This document shows, one piece after another, positions 50,913-58,352 of a DNA stretch of 64,000 nt. The DNA is from Taibaiella soli. Its GTDB lineage: Bacteria; Bacteroidota; Bacteroidia; Chitinophagales; Chitinophagaceae. Where the stretch lies: NCBI RefSeq assembly GCF_003236175.1, contig NZ_QKTW01000019.1:131818-195817 (forward strand), given 5' to 3'. The notes below the pieces were generated by a model, which saw nothing but the letters and a program-made list of their open reading frames with translations, was not told where the DNA came from and searched no databases. Both the position numbers and the translations under genes were made by a program. Position 1 is the stretch's first letter, and the number at the start of each line of letters is the position of its first letter.

Positions 50913-52070
50913 TTAAACCACCCGTTTCGCCAATGGCGTGCTATCCAGATCTAAAATCTGTACAATACTCGGCTTTTTGCCAATAGCAATGCTGCCGATT
51001 TCGTCTTGCATGTTCAATACCATCGCACCGTTGCTCGTTGCCCATTGCAATAATGTTTCCCATTCAATCTGTGGGAAATGTTTTTTCAACGTGGCGATTT
51101 CCGCCAATACAGACAACTGGTGATTCGAGGATAAACTATCCGTACCAATACAAATATCCGCGCCTTCAGCCATCAACATCGGCACATCCGGCAGACGGTT
51201 TTCGATATACAAGTTGGCATTTGGACAAAGACACCAGTAACTGTTGTATTGATGTGCCTGTACTTTATGCAGATCTTCTATACCCGTGCAGGTATTGTGA
51301 ATAAACACCACAGGGCGATGTGGATTCAGCCACTCGATATATGTTTTCAACGAAGATTTGCCGGAAGGCTCAAAGAAAGAAGCGTCAATCTTCAGGCTGT
51401 CTAATAAATCATTTACGGCGCCGGTTTTGTCGATATAAAATTGATCCTCCGCCGGCGTTTCCTGATTATGAATGGAAATAATTTCACTTGGCTCGTGCCT
51501 GTCAATCAGCTTGAACAAAGCCTTAGAAACAGAATAAGGCGCATGCGGTACAATGGATTGTTTGAGCTTTACATGAGTGCTGTGCTGCGCGGCAAACTGA
51601 TCGTACACCCCACGACTATACTCAAAACGCTGCGGTGCTGTGGTATCTGAAAAGCCAATACATTCAACAAACGTGTGCACATGCATTTTCTCTTTGCTGC
51701 GCAGATCCAATGTATCGGTACCATTAGCGATATCACCGACTGCAACAATTCCGTTTTGCCACATGGTTTCATAAGCTTCGTGGCGGGCATTTATCTTTTG
51801 TTCTTCTGTAAAATCATTACGGCGAAACATTACACCCTGCAAAAAAGGAATCAGTCCGGTATGCTCGGGAATCACGCCTTTCATGTGCGAGAGTTCCATA
51901 TGGCAATGCACGTTTACAAAACCCGGCGTCAATACACCTGTGATATATTCTGCTTCAGGATGACCGTTGTGGTAAATATTGGTAATGGTGCCGTCGTCGG
52001 CAATTTCAATAGCAGTTTGTAGCGGCAACCATTTCTCTCCGTCATGAATACGGTCGGCAGTGATAATCAT
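50913..52070 (-). CDS. amidohydrolase (COG0402), candidate aminodeoxyfutalosine deaminase
   Basis: A 385-residue metal-dependent deaminase-like enzyme. The TRZ/ATZ pattern is complete: GFVNVHCHMELSHM (HxH), VPHAPYSVS (His), ISIHNQETPAED (His and Glu), VFIHNTC (His) and CIGTDSLSSNHQL (catalytic Asp). This family includes the 6-aminodeoxyfutalosine deaminase (MqnX) that supplies futalosine to MqnB, as well as SAH, guanine and cytosine deaminases. Because mqnB and mqnD lie 6-8 kb away, MqnX is the best candidate role, but the sequence alone does not fix the substrate. Confidence 0.85.
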   Translation of the reverse strand: MIITADRIHDGEKWLPLQTAIEIADDGTITNIYHNGHPEAEYITGVLTPGFVNVHCHMELSHMKGVIPEHTGLIPFLQGVMFRRNDFTEEQKINARHEAYETMWQNGIVAVGDIANGTDTLDLRSKEKMHVHTFVECIGFSDTTAPQRFEYSRGVYDQFAAQHSTHVKLKQSIVPHAPYSVSKALFKLIDRHEPSEIISIHNQETPAEDQFYIDKTGAVNDLLDSLKIDASFFEPSGKSSLKTYIEWLNPHRPVVFIHNTCTGIEDLHKVQAHQYNSYWCLCPNANLYIENRLPDVPMLMAEGADICIGTDSLSSNHQLSVLAEIATLKKHFPQIEWETLLQWATSNGAMVLNMQDEIGSIAIGKKPSIVQILDLDSTPLAKRVV

Positions 52071-52106
52071 GTAATGTGGTATTTGGCTTTGTGATGACTA
52101 TATAAA

Positions 52107-52132
52107 AGAAAAACCCCTGAGCGGGGTTTTTC
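52107..52132 (-). terminator. terminator of RluB-like gene
   Basis: AAAAACCCC-TGAGC-GGGGTTTTT (52109-52131), symmetrical and usable on the minus strand. Confidence 0.85.
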
Positions 52133-52136
52133 AAAA

Positions 52137-53942
52137 TTAGTTTTTAAAATGTTTCAGCAGAATGATTTCTCTATCACTTAAGAAGCGCCATTTGCCGCGG
52201 TTTACGTTTTTCTTGGTTAGACCGGCATACATCACACGATCCAGTTTTTCTACTTCATAACCGAGTGATTCGAAGATGCGGCGTACGATGCGGTTTTTAC
52301 CGCTGTGAATTTCCAGACCTACTTCATTTTTAGATTCGAGGTAAGCAATGGAATCAACTTTTACTTCACCATCTTCCAGTTCCAGACCTGCAGCGATTTT
52401 ATCGAAATCAGGCTTAGAGAGCGATTTATCCAGTGTTACCTGATAGATCTTTTTGATCTCGTGGCTTGGATGAGAAAGTTTCTGCGCCAGATCACCATCG
52501 TTGGTCAGCAACAGCAAACCAGTTGTATTGCGATCCAAACGGCCCACAGGGAACAATCTTTCAGCGCCTGAGTTTTCTACCAGTTCCATTACGGTTTTGC
52601 GACCTTCCGGATCTTCGGTAGTGGTGATAAATCCTTTCGGCTTATTGAGCAGGATGTACACCATATTTTTCTGCGGTGTCAGTTTTTTACCACCAAGAAT
52701 TACCAGATCACCTGGTTTTACACGGTAGCCCGGATCCAGCATCATTTCACCGTTCACTTTCACTTTACCTTTCTTCACCAGTTCCGCTGCATCACGACGA
52801 CTGCATTGGCCGCTGTGTGCAATGTATTTATTGAGTGTCATCGGGCCTTCCAGCTCTACTTCACCCCATTTAGACGCGTTGCGTTTTACTTCGCGTTCAT
52901 CTACATAATCATCTTCATCATCGTCAAATTCAACTTCCACATTCTTCTTGCGCTTGATATTTGTCGGCTTTTTCTCCGCAGCATATTTATCAGGAAGTTC
53001 TTTGCTGAAGCCTTCGTTTTCGTTGGCTACATAGTTCTCGTCTTCTTCTTTGTTGTACTTACGTTTTTTCTCGAAGATATCCTGATCGCCAAATTTGTTG
53101 GAATCGTCTTTATCTCCGAATTTGCCCTTCTTGCCGCCTTTTCCTCCGTCTTTCTTACCAAACTTTCCGTCTTTTTTCTCGAAGCGTTTCTTATCGTCAC
53201 CTTCAAATTTCTTTTTGAAGCCGCCTTCTCTTTTCTCGAAACGTTTCTCTCCGCCTTCGCCATCTTCACGTTTTTTGCGGAATGGTCTTTCTTCACCGCC
53301 GGTAGCTTCTTCAAAACTTTTACGGCCGCCGGCTTTTCTATCAGCGAACTTATCGTCTTTGTTGTATTTCTTTTCGCGGAAATCGCCTTCACCACGGTCT
53401 TCGAATTTCTTCTTATAACCACCTTCTCCGCGATCTTCGAATTTTTTCTTGAATCCGCCTTCTTTTTTCTCGAAACGTTTTTCACCGCGGCCTTCTCCAT
53501 CAAATTTCTTACGGAAGCCACCTTCACCACGATCTTCGAATTTCTTTTTGAAACCGCCTTCTTTTCTTTCGAAACGCTTTTCACCGCGATCTTCTCCACC
53601 TTCAAATTTCTTACGGAATGAAGGTTTATCTCCATCGCGCTCAAATTTTTTAGGCCCGTAGCTGTTACGTTCACCGCCTTCGCCACCTTCTTCTCTGCGT
53701 TTATATGGCTTTTTGAAATCGCCTTCTTTGCGCTCAAAACGACCGGAATTTTCACGTTTTTCCCCGAACGACCTTCCCTCTCTGTTATCACCTTCTTCGC
53801 GTTTTCTGTAAGGTTTACCCGCATTGTCCTTTTTATCAAAAGAGCCATCTTTCTTACCATAAGGTTTGCGCGAATCGCTTTTCTTATAACCAGAAGGCTT
53901 ATCTGATCTCTGGGAACGTGAAGAATCCGAATTTTTTCTCAT
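52137..53942 (-). CDS. RsuA/RluB-type pseudouridine synthase with long charged N-terminus
   Basis: A 601-residue protein. Residues 1-355 are low-complexity Lys/Arg/Glu/Asp/Gly/Phe, with many FERKEGGFKKKFEDRGEGG-like units (about 15-20 residues each). Residues about 365-410 are an S4 RNA-binding domain (MTLNKYIAHSGQCSRRDAAELVKKGKVKVNG), and about 425-595 the catalytic domain with the Asp motif GRLDRNTTGLLLLTNDGD, KIYQVTLD and GKNRIVRRIFESLGYEVEKLDR. The C-terminal half is of standard RluB length and would modify 23S rRNA. The extension is typical of Bacteroidota homologues but very long here. Long open frames on both strands of this part are side effects of the repeats. Confidence 0.9.
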   Translation of the reverse strand: MRKNSDSSRSQRSDKPSGYKKSDSRKPYGKKDGSFDKKDNAGKPYRKREEGDNREGRSFGEKRENSGRFERKEGDFKKPYKRREEGGEGGERNSYGPKKFERDGDKPSFRKKFEGGEDRGEKRFERKEGGFKKKFEDRGEGGFRKKFDGEGRGEKRFEKKEGGFKKKFEDRGEGGYKKKFEDRGEGDFREKKYNKDDKFADRKAGGRKSFEEATGGEERPFRKKREDGEGGEKRFEKREGGFKKKFEGDDKKRFEKKDGKFGKKDGGKGGKKGKFGDKDDSNKFGDQDIFEKKRKYNKEEDENYVANENEGFSKELPDKYAAEKKPTNIKRKKNVEVEFDDDEDDYVDEREVKRNASKWGEVELEGPMTLNKYIAHSGQCSRRDAAELVKKGKVKVNGEMMLDPGYRVKPGDLVILGGKKLTPQKNMVYILLNKPKGFITTTEDPEGRKTVMELVENSGAERLFPVGRLDRNTTGLLLLTNDGDLAQKLSHPSHEIKKIYQVTLDKSLSKPDFDKIAAGLELEDGEVKVDSIAYLESKNEVGLEIHSGKNRIVRRIFESLGYEVEKLDRVMYAGLTKKNVNRGKWRFLSDREIILLKHFKN

Positions 53943-53973
53943 TACAACTATTTCTATAATAATGTTAAGACGG

Positions 53974-53981
53974 CAAAGGTA
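53974..53981 (-). promoter_or_regulatory. -7 element of RluB-like gene
   Basis: TACCTTTG on the minus strand, 31 bp before the ATG at 53942. Confidence 0.55.
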
Positions 53982-54065
53982 CGACGTTTAAAATGCCCGT
54001 GCACCTTTGATTTGATTGATGATGGATTATTTCATAACTTATATTAAATATAATCATTTTATCCT

Positions 54066-54641
54066 ATGAATTTCCGGAGCGTTTATATGCTCTTCTTGCT
54101 GGTGGTGGCGGTTCTCACAAAATCGACAGCCCAGACTTCGTTATTCAGTACACAGCTCAATCTCTCAATGGGCGCCACCAGAGTAGCGAAGGGAGACTAT
54201 CCGCAAACTGGATTCAGCACTTCTGTAAAGGAAATGTACCTGGTAACTGGTGCGATTTATATTGAAGGAGGCCTGTGCACCTCTTTTTTAAACAGCCTGC
54301 AAAAAAACGACGGCATTTATCATAATCATCAGGCAACCCTGTTAACCGCCCCCGTGGGTGTAGGCTTTTATATGGGCGATGACCGGTTATACCTCAATTT
54401 TGGTATGGACTTCCTAACCGGGGTCTACACAAATACGCCAAAAGAAATTCCAAGCCCGAGACAATGGGTAGTGGGTTACATGCCTGAGTTTGGCTTCTCG
54501 CTGAAGGTAGGCCGATATCACAAACGCGGTTTCGGTCTGGGTATGATGGGCCGCATTTTATTAATTCAGTCTGCCGACTCCGGCGAAAGCAATAATCCGC
54601 ATGTTGGATTTGCCGGCGTAGGGATGGTTTTCCGCTTCTAA
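54066..54641 (+). CDS. small outer membrane beta-barrel-like protein
   Basis: A 191-residue protein with a signal peptide (about 1-22, ending TKSTAQ). The rest alternates short amphipathic strands with aromatic ends (FSTQLNLSMGATRVAKGD, YLVTGAIYIEGGLC, VGVGFYMGDDRLYLNFGMDFLTG, FGFSLKVGRY, VGFAGVGMVFRF) and finishes on Phe, as outer membrane barrels do. No named family. It lies 66 bp before an ECF sigma factor gene on the same strand and could be part of that cassette. Confidence 0.65.
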   Translation: MNFRSVYMLFLLVVAVLTKSTAQTSLFSTQLNLSMGATRVAKGDYPQTGFSTSVKEMYLVTGAIYIEGGLCTSFLNSLQKNDGIYHNHQATLLTAPVGVGFYMGDDRLYLNFGMDFLTGVYTNTPKEIPSPRQWVVGYMPEFGFSLKVGRYHKRGFGLGMMGRILLIQSADSGESNNPHVGFAGVGMVFRF

Positions 54642-54707
54642 ACTACCTTTCGAAAAAATTTCAGTTTTCTTGTAACTTTTTTCGATCCACTCCGATTTAC
54701 TTATTGA

Positions 54708-55187
54708 ATGGACATTTACAGCTATAATGCTTGCGTACAACAATGGGCTGATGCTCTTTTCAGGTTTGCGTACAAGTGTACGGGGCATGAAGAAGACGCC
54801 CGTGACGTGGTGCAGGGTGCATTTGAAGTGTTATGGCAAAAGCGTGGAGATGTGCAGCAAGAAAAAGCAAAAGCCTTCCTGTTTCAAGTGACCTACCGGC
54901 AGTCGGTAGATAATTACCGGAAAAAAGGAAAGATCGTGTATAAGGAAGCAGAACGGACCGACCTCACCCATCCTCAAAACCCAGACCTGAAGAAGATCCT
55001 TGACAAAGCACTGGCGCAACTGGACGAACAATCGCGCGCATTGGTTTTACTGAAAGATTATGAAGGATACCGTTATGAGGAAATTGCTCAAATCACAGGA
55101 TTAAATGAATCTCAAGTAAAAGTTTACTTGCACCGTGCCAGGAAAGTACTGAAAGCCTATCTCGTTAACGTTGAAAACATCATTTAA
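54708..55187 (+). CDS. ECF-family RNA polymerase sigma factor
   Basis: A 159-residue sigma factor. Region 2: ADALFRFAYKCTGHEEDARDVVQGAFEVLWQKR, with QVTYRQSVDNYRKK; region 4: LDEQSRALVLLKDYEGYRYEEIAQITGLNESQVKVYLHRARKVLK (quoted by parts: YEEIAQITGLNESQVKVYLH is the helix-turn-helix). It starts a tight three-gene group with a probable anti-sigma gene (11 bp later) and a barrel protein (9 bp later). Confidence 0.92.
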   Translation: MDIYSYNACVQQWADALFRFAYKCTGHEEDARDVVQGAFEVLWQKRGDVQQEKAKAFLFQVTYRQSVDNYRKKGKIVYKEAERTDLTHPQNPDLKKILDKALAQLDEQSRALVLLKDYEGYRYEEIAQITGLNESQVKVYLHRARKVLKAYLVNVENII

Positions 55188-55198
55188 AAAAAGCTGCT

Positions 55199-55990
55199 AT
55201 GGTGACGTTTGAAAATTATGAAGAGTACATGATGTTGTATGCCGACGGAGAACTATCCGGGGCTGCAATCAATGAGCTACTGGATTTTGTGGCTGAACAT
55301 CCGGAACTGGAAAGTGAATTGAACGCTTATATGTCTACCCGTCTGGAACCGGAAATGGAATTGGTTTTCGCCAATAAAGAAAGCCTCTTACATCCGGAAC
55401 CAGCGAAGAAAACAATAGCTTTTGGCTGGATCAGATATGGAGTGGCTGCTGGTGTGGCGTTATTGCTGGGTGTTGGCATTTATAATCTGAATCGTTCTGA
55501 TAAAACATTAAATAATAACGTAGCCGTTACGAAACCACAAGCCACAAAAACACAACCAATCGCAGCGAAAGTTGTCGTTAACCAGACAGACACTATAAAC
55601 AGCCGTCCGGCAACACTGGCGCCAGCAAAAAATACAATCCGCAAAAAACAGAATGCCCATACAACCATAGAAGAGGCAAGCCGTAACCAGAAAGCGCAGG
55701 AAAGAAGCAATCTCGCAATGCTGCAATCTGCGCCGGAACAAGGCTTTGCTGTGAATATGAAACCTTATGTATCCGATATATATGCAACCGCAGACCCTAT
55801 TATCATTAATTCAAAAGAACCGGTTAGAAAAAGCCATATGCCCGTATCAGATGAAAACAAAGAAACAATGTACGCACTGGGACAGGCCATCTCAGACAAA
55901 GTACATGATGTAAAGAACCTTACCGCAAACATCAAAACAAGCGGTGTGGGTTTCAACATCGGTGGTAAAGAAATTAAAGTCAACTTCTAA
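55199..55990 (+). CDS. probable anti-sigma factor
   Basis: A 263-residue single-span membrane protein. The N-terminus (YEEYMMLYADGELSGAAINELLDFVAEHPELESEL) has the helix pattern of anti-sigma domains (LYxDGELSxxExxxLxxxxxxxPEL) but without the zinc cysteines. A membrane helix covers about 80-96 (YGVAAGVALLLGVGIYNL); the periplasmic part is Thr/Ala/Lys-rich and ends with a VGFNIGGKEIKVNF strand. Its position between sigma factor and barrel gene supports the role. Confidence 0.7.
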   Translation: MVTFENYEEYMMLYADGELSGAAINELLDFVAEHPELESELNAYMSTRLEPEMELVFANKESLLHPEPAKKTIAFGWIRYGVAAGVALLLGVGIYNLNRSDKTLNNNVAVTKPQATKTQPIAAKVVVNQTDTINSRPATLAPAKNTIRKKQNAHTTIEEASRNQKAQERSNLAMLQSAPEQGFAVNMKPYVSDIYATADPIIINSKEPVRKSHMPVSDENKETMYALGQAISDKVHDVKNLTANIKTSGVGFNIGGKEIKVNF

Positions 55991-55999
55991 AAACATTTT

Positions 56000-56830
56000 A
56001 TGAAAAACGTAGCAATCACCCTTATCCTCCTGATGGCCGGTTCCATCGCATACGGCCAGCACACTATCAACATCAGTAATACTGACTCCGGTAAATCCGG
56101 AAATGCAGACCATACGCTAACTATCGGCAGTGACGGTATTCATATCACTTCCTATAATAAGGATGAAAAAAGGAAAAAAATTGAGTTGATTTTTTTCATG
56201 CTGGATCTCGGCATCAACAACCTCCAGGATAAAACCAACTACAATTCACCAGACGCACAGGCCTACCTGCAGGTAAATCAGGACCAGAAAAACAGCAATC
56301 TTTTCAGCTTGCGTGAAGGGAAGTCTGTCAACGTAAACATCTATCCTGTAATGCTCAAATTCTACGCGCTTCAGACAAAAAATCAGAAAATTATTATCTC
56401 GAGCGGCTTCGGTATTCAGAGCTATGATTTCCGTTTTAATAAGCCAATTAGCTATGTTAACTATACCAGTCCCGCTGTCATCATGGACACTATTTCGTTC
56501 AGCAAAAATAAACTCGGCTTTTACTTTCTGAACATTCCATTGGGCGTTACTTTCAAAACCCGCTTATCTGAAAAACTCTGGGGCGTATACGGTTTTGGCA
56601 TCACCGGAGGTTACCGTCTTTCGTCCTGGACAAAACAAATCTCTGATGAACGTGGCAAGGACAAAAACCACGACAGCTTTAATTTCCAGGATTTTAATGC
56701 CTGCCTCACCGGAGAAATTGGCCTTGACAAACATTTCCGCCTCTACGCATCTTATCAGCTCACCAATCTGTATAAAAACGCGCTCGATCAGCACCCATTC
56801 GCGATTGGCATCCGTTTCGGCGGCGTTTAA
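56000..56830 (+). CDS. outer membrane beta-barrel protein (PorT-like)
   Basis: A 276-residue protein with a signal peptide (1-19, MKNVAITLILLMAGSIAYG). The N-terminal part repeats the theme of the anti-sigma C-terminus (HTLTIGSDGIHIT). The rest shows barrel strands: IELIFFMLDLGINNL, KIIISSGFGIQSYDFRF, LGFYFLNIPLGVTFKT, KLWGVYGFGITGGYRLS, HFRLYASYQLTNLYK and FAIGIRFGGV. Cotranscribed with the sigma and anti-sigma genes and a likely sensor or target of that system. Confidence 0.75.
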   Translation: MKNVAITLILLMAGSIAYGQHTINISNTDSGKSGNADHTLTIGSDGIHITSYNKDEKRKKIELIFFMLDLGINNLQDKTNYNSPDAQAYLQVNQDQKNSNLFSLREGKSVNVNIYPVMLKFYALQTKNQKIIISSGFGIQSYDFRFNKPISYVNYTSPAVIMDTISFSKNKLGFYFLNIPLGVTFKTRLSEKLWGVYGFGITGGYRLSSWTKQISDERGKDKNHDSFNFQDFNACLTGEIGLDKHFRLYASYQLTNLYKNALDQHPFAIGIRFGGV

Positions 56831-57050
56831 TGCCGCGATTGTAACCTCAGAGCGGAGACGAAGTGTGGCTTCGGCTTCGACTCCGCTCACCAGACAGGTG
56901 AAACGTCAAACCTCAATTTGTATTTGTAAATTTGAGTGAGGAGTTGAAAAAAGAACATCAGATGTTTGGCCACCAGAAGATCATTGACCGGCCAATCTCT
57001 ACGCCTTCAGCTTTTATCCAGTTTTGCTTTTGACTTTTGATTTCTGACTT
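56831..57050. repeat. dispersed repeats between barrel gene and EamA gene
   Basis: An inverted pair AGAGCGGAGACGAAG (56851) / GCTTCGACTCCGCTCACC (about 56875-56892), then GTGAAACGTCAAACCTCAA words and TTTTGACTTTTGATTTCTGAC words. The first hairpin may end the sigma cassette. Confidence 0.55.
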
Positions 57051-57065
57051 TTTAATTTTTCAGTC

Positions 57066-57479
57066 ATGTGGTGGATATACGCTTTGCTCTCTGCTTCCTT
57101 TGCTGCGTTGGTAGCCATTTTCGCCAAGGTGGGAATGAAAGGCGTAGATTCAGATCTGGCTACTGCTATTCGCACGGTTATTATTCTGGTGATTGCCTGG
57201 AGCTGGGTCTGGTGGAAAGGCGGCGTGCCGCAGATACATTCACTCACACGGCAAAACTGGTTGTTTCTTACCCTTTCCGGTATTGCCACCGGTTGTTCCT
57301 GGTTATTTTATTTTAAAGCGCTGCAACTCGGTGAAGTATCACAAGTGGCGCCGGTAGATAAGCTCAGCGTAGCGATAGCTATCATCCTTTCTGTGATTTT
57401 TCTCAAAGAAGTCATCACCTGGAAAATAGCTATCGGTGCCCTTCTTATCATTTCCGGCACCATTGTTCTTATTTTTTAG
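57066..57479 (+). CDS. EamA family single-domain transporter
   Basis: A 137-residue membrane protein with five hydrophobic segments, equal to one EamA half (MWWIYALLSASFAALVAIFAKVGMKG; LATAIRTVIILVIAWSWVWW; NWLFLTLSGIATGCSWLFYFKALQLGEVSQVAPVDKLS; VAIAIILSVIFLKE; GALLIISGTIVLIF; some quoted in part). Full-length EamA proteins have ten segments, so this one must act as a dimer. The substrate is unknown. Its stop codon overlaps that of the next gene on the other strand (57476-57479). Confidence 0.85.
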   Translation: MWWIYALLSASFAALVAIFAKVGMKGVDSDLATAIRTVIILVIAWSWVWWKGGVPQIHSLTRQNWLFLTLSGIATGCSWLFYFKALQLGEVSQVAPVDKLSVAIAIILSVIFLKEVITWKIAIGALLIISGTIVLIF

Positions 57480-58252
57480 GATTCTACAATACGAATCGTC
57501 CAGAAGTCATCACAAAGATCGCTGTTGGTCAGATAAGCATAAGGCATCGTATAGTAACCTTTCAGCCCCCAACCGGTACCCCATGAATTACGGATGATAA
57601 ACCACTGCTTACTCTCGTCGTAGCCAACGCACATTACGGCATGCCCACCCACTACTTTTTCTTTAGAAGTATCTGGCATCAATAAATGTCCGCTTTTCGC
57701 CACTTTATCGCTCTCAAAAGCATCGTAAACTGTAAACCCGAATACAAACGGATAGCCATCGGCAAGGCAGCCTTTGAGCTGCTGCAATGTGTTAGAAAGT
57801 CGCATATAGCTCAGTGCCTGATGTTTCAAGGCTTCGGTATAACATTTTGCAATTGGCTTCTTCGTGAATTTTCCTACATCATAAGGCCACATCGTTTCCG
57901 GACAAACGCCGTTTTTATTAACCGTTTTTATACCATCTCTGATCTGCGCGCCGGCGTCGCTGTTTACAGTGTGCTCAATAGCGCGTTCATTGTAATAAAT
58001 AAATAAGCGGGAAGGAATAAAATTAGGAATGCCTTGTTTCATCTGTTCAAATTGAATAGCACCGCCGATCGCATTGGCAGTACAACTTCCGAGGTCGCCC
58101 TGATTGTACACCGGCGGGCAGTTCTTTGTATAGTCTATTTTAGTGGGTAAAGCTTTCAGCACCCTTTGTGGTGCGCGGTAACGAAAATCCCGGATGTCCG
58201 GCAGGTCGGGAACCCAGCCCAGTTTTTTTGATGGTGATTTGCTCTGTGGCAT
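57476..58252 (-). CDS. papain-like (C1) cysteine protease
   Basis: A 258-residue protein with the peptidase C1 triad: Cys in VYNQGDLGSCTANAIGGAI, His in KVVGGHAVMCVGYDE and Asn in WFIIRNSWGTGWGLKGYY. There is no signal peptide and only a short N-terminal extension, so it looks cytosolic or exported by another route. The missing propeptide sets it apart from plant and animal papains, as in other bacterial C1 enzymes. Substrate unknown. Confidence 0.9.
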   Translation of the reverse strand: MPQSKSPSKKLGWVPDLPDIRDFRYRAPQRVLKALPTKIDYTKNCPPVYNQGDLGSCTANAIGGAIQFEQMKQGIPNFIPSRLFIYYNERAIEHTVNSDAGAQIRDGIKTVNKNGVCPETMWPYDVGKFTKKPIAKCYTEALKHQALSYMRLSNTLQQLKGCLADGYPFVFGFTVYDAFESDKVAKSGHLLMPDTSKEKVVGGHAVMCVGYDESKQWFIIRNSWGTGWGLKGYYTMPYAYLTNSDLCDDFWTIRIVES

Positions 58253-58301
58253 AAGATGAATATTATAATGTATAAAATTATAATATTTACTCGAGGGAAT
58301 A

Positions 58302-58330
58302 AAAAAAGCGGGGCCAGACGACCCCGCTCT
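58302..58330 (-). terminator. terminator after large PKD protein gene
   Basis: AGCGGGG (58307-58313) and CCCCGCT (58322-58328) arms, seven T on the minus strand. Confidence 0.9.
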
Positions 58331-58352
58331 TGCGATCTATTTTTTACAAAAA

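Noticed and set aside
52806-53860. Long open frames on both strands within the RluB-like gene (up to 277 residues)
   Set aside because: They arise because the charged repeat codons (AAA, GAA, GGC) contain no stops in other frames. Their translations are low-complexity and lack starts or domains, while the chosen frame leads into a complete pseudouridine synthase.
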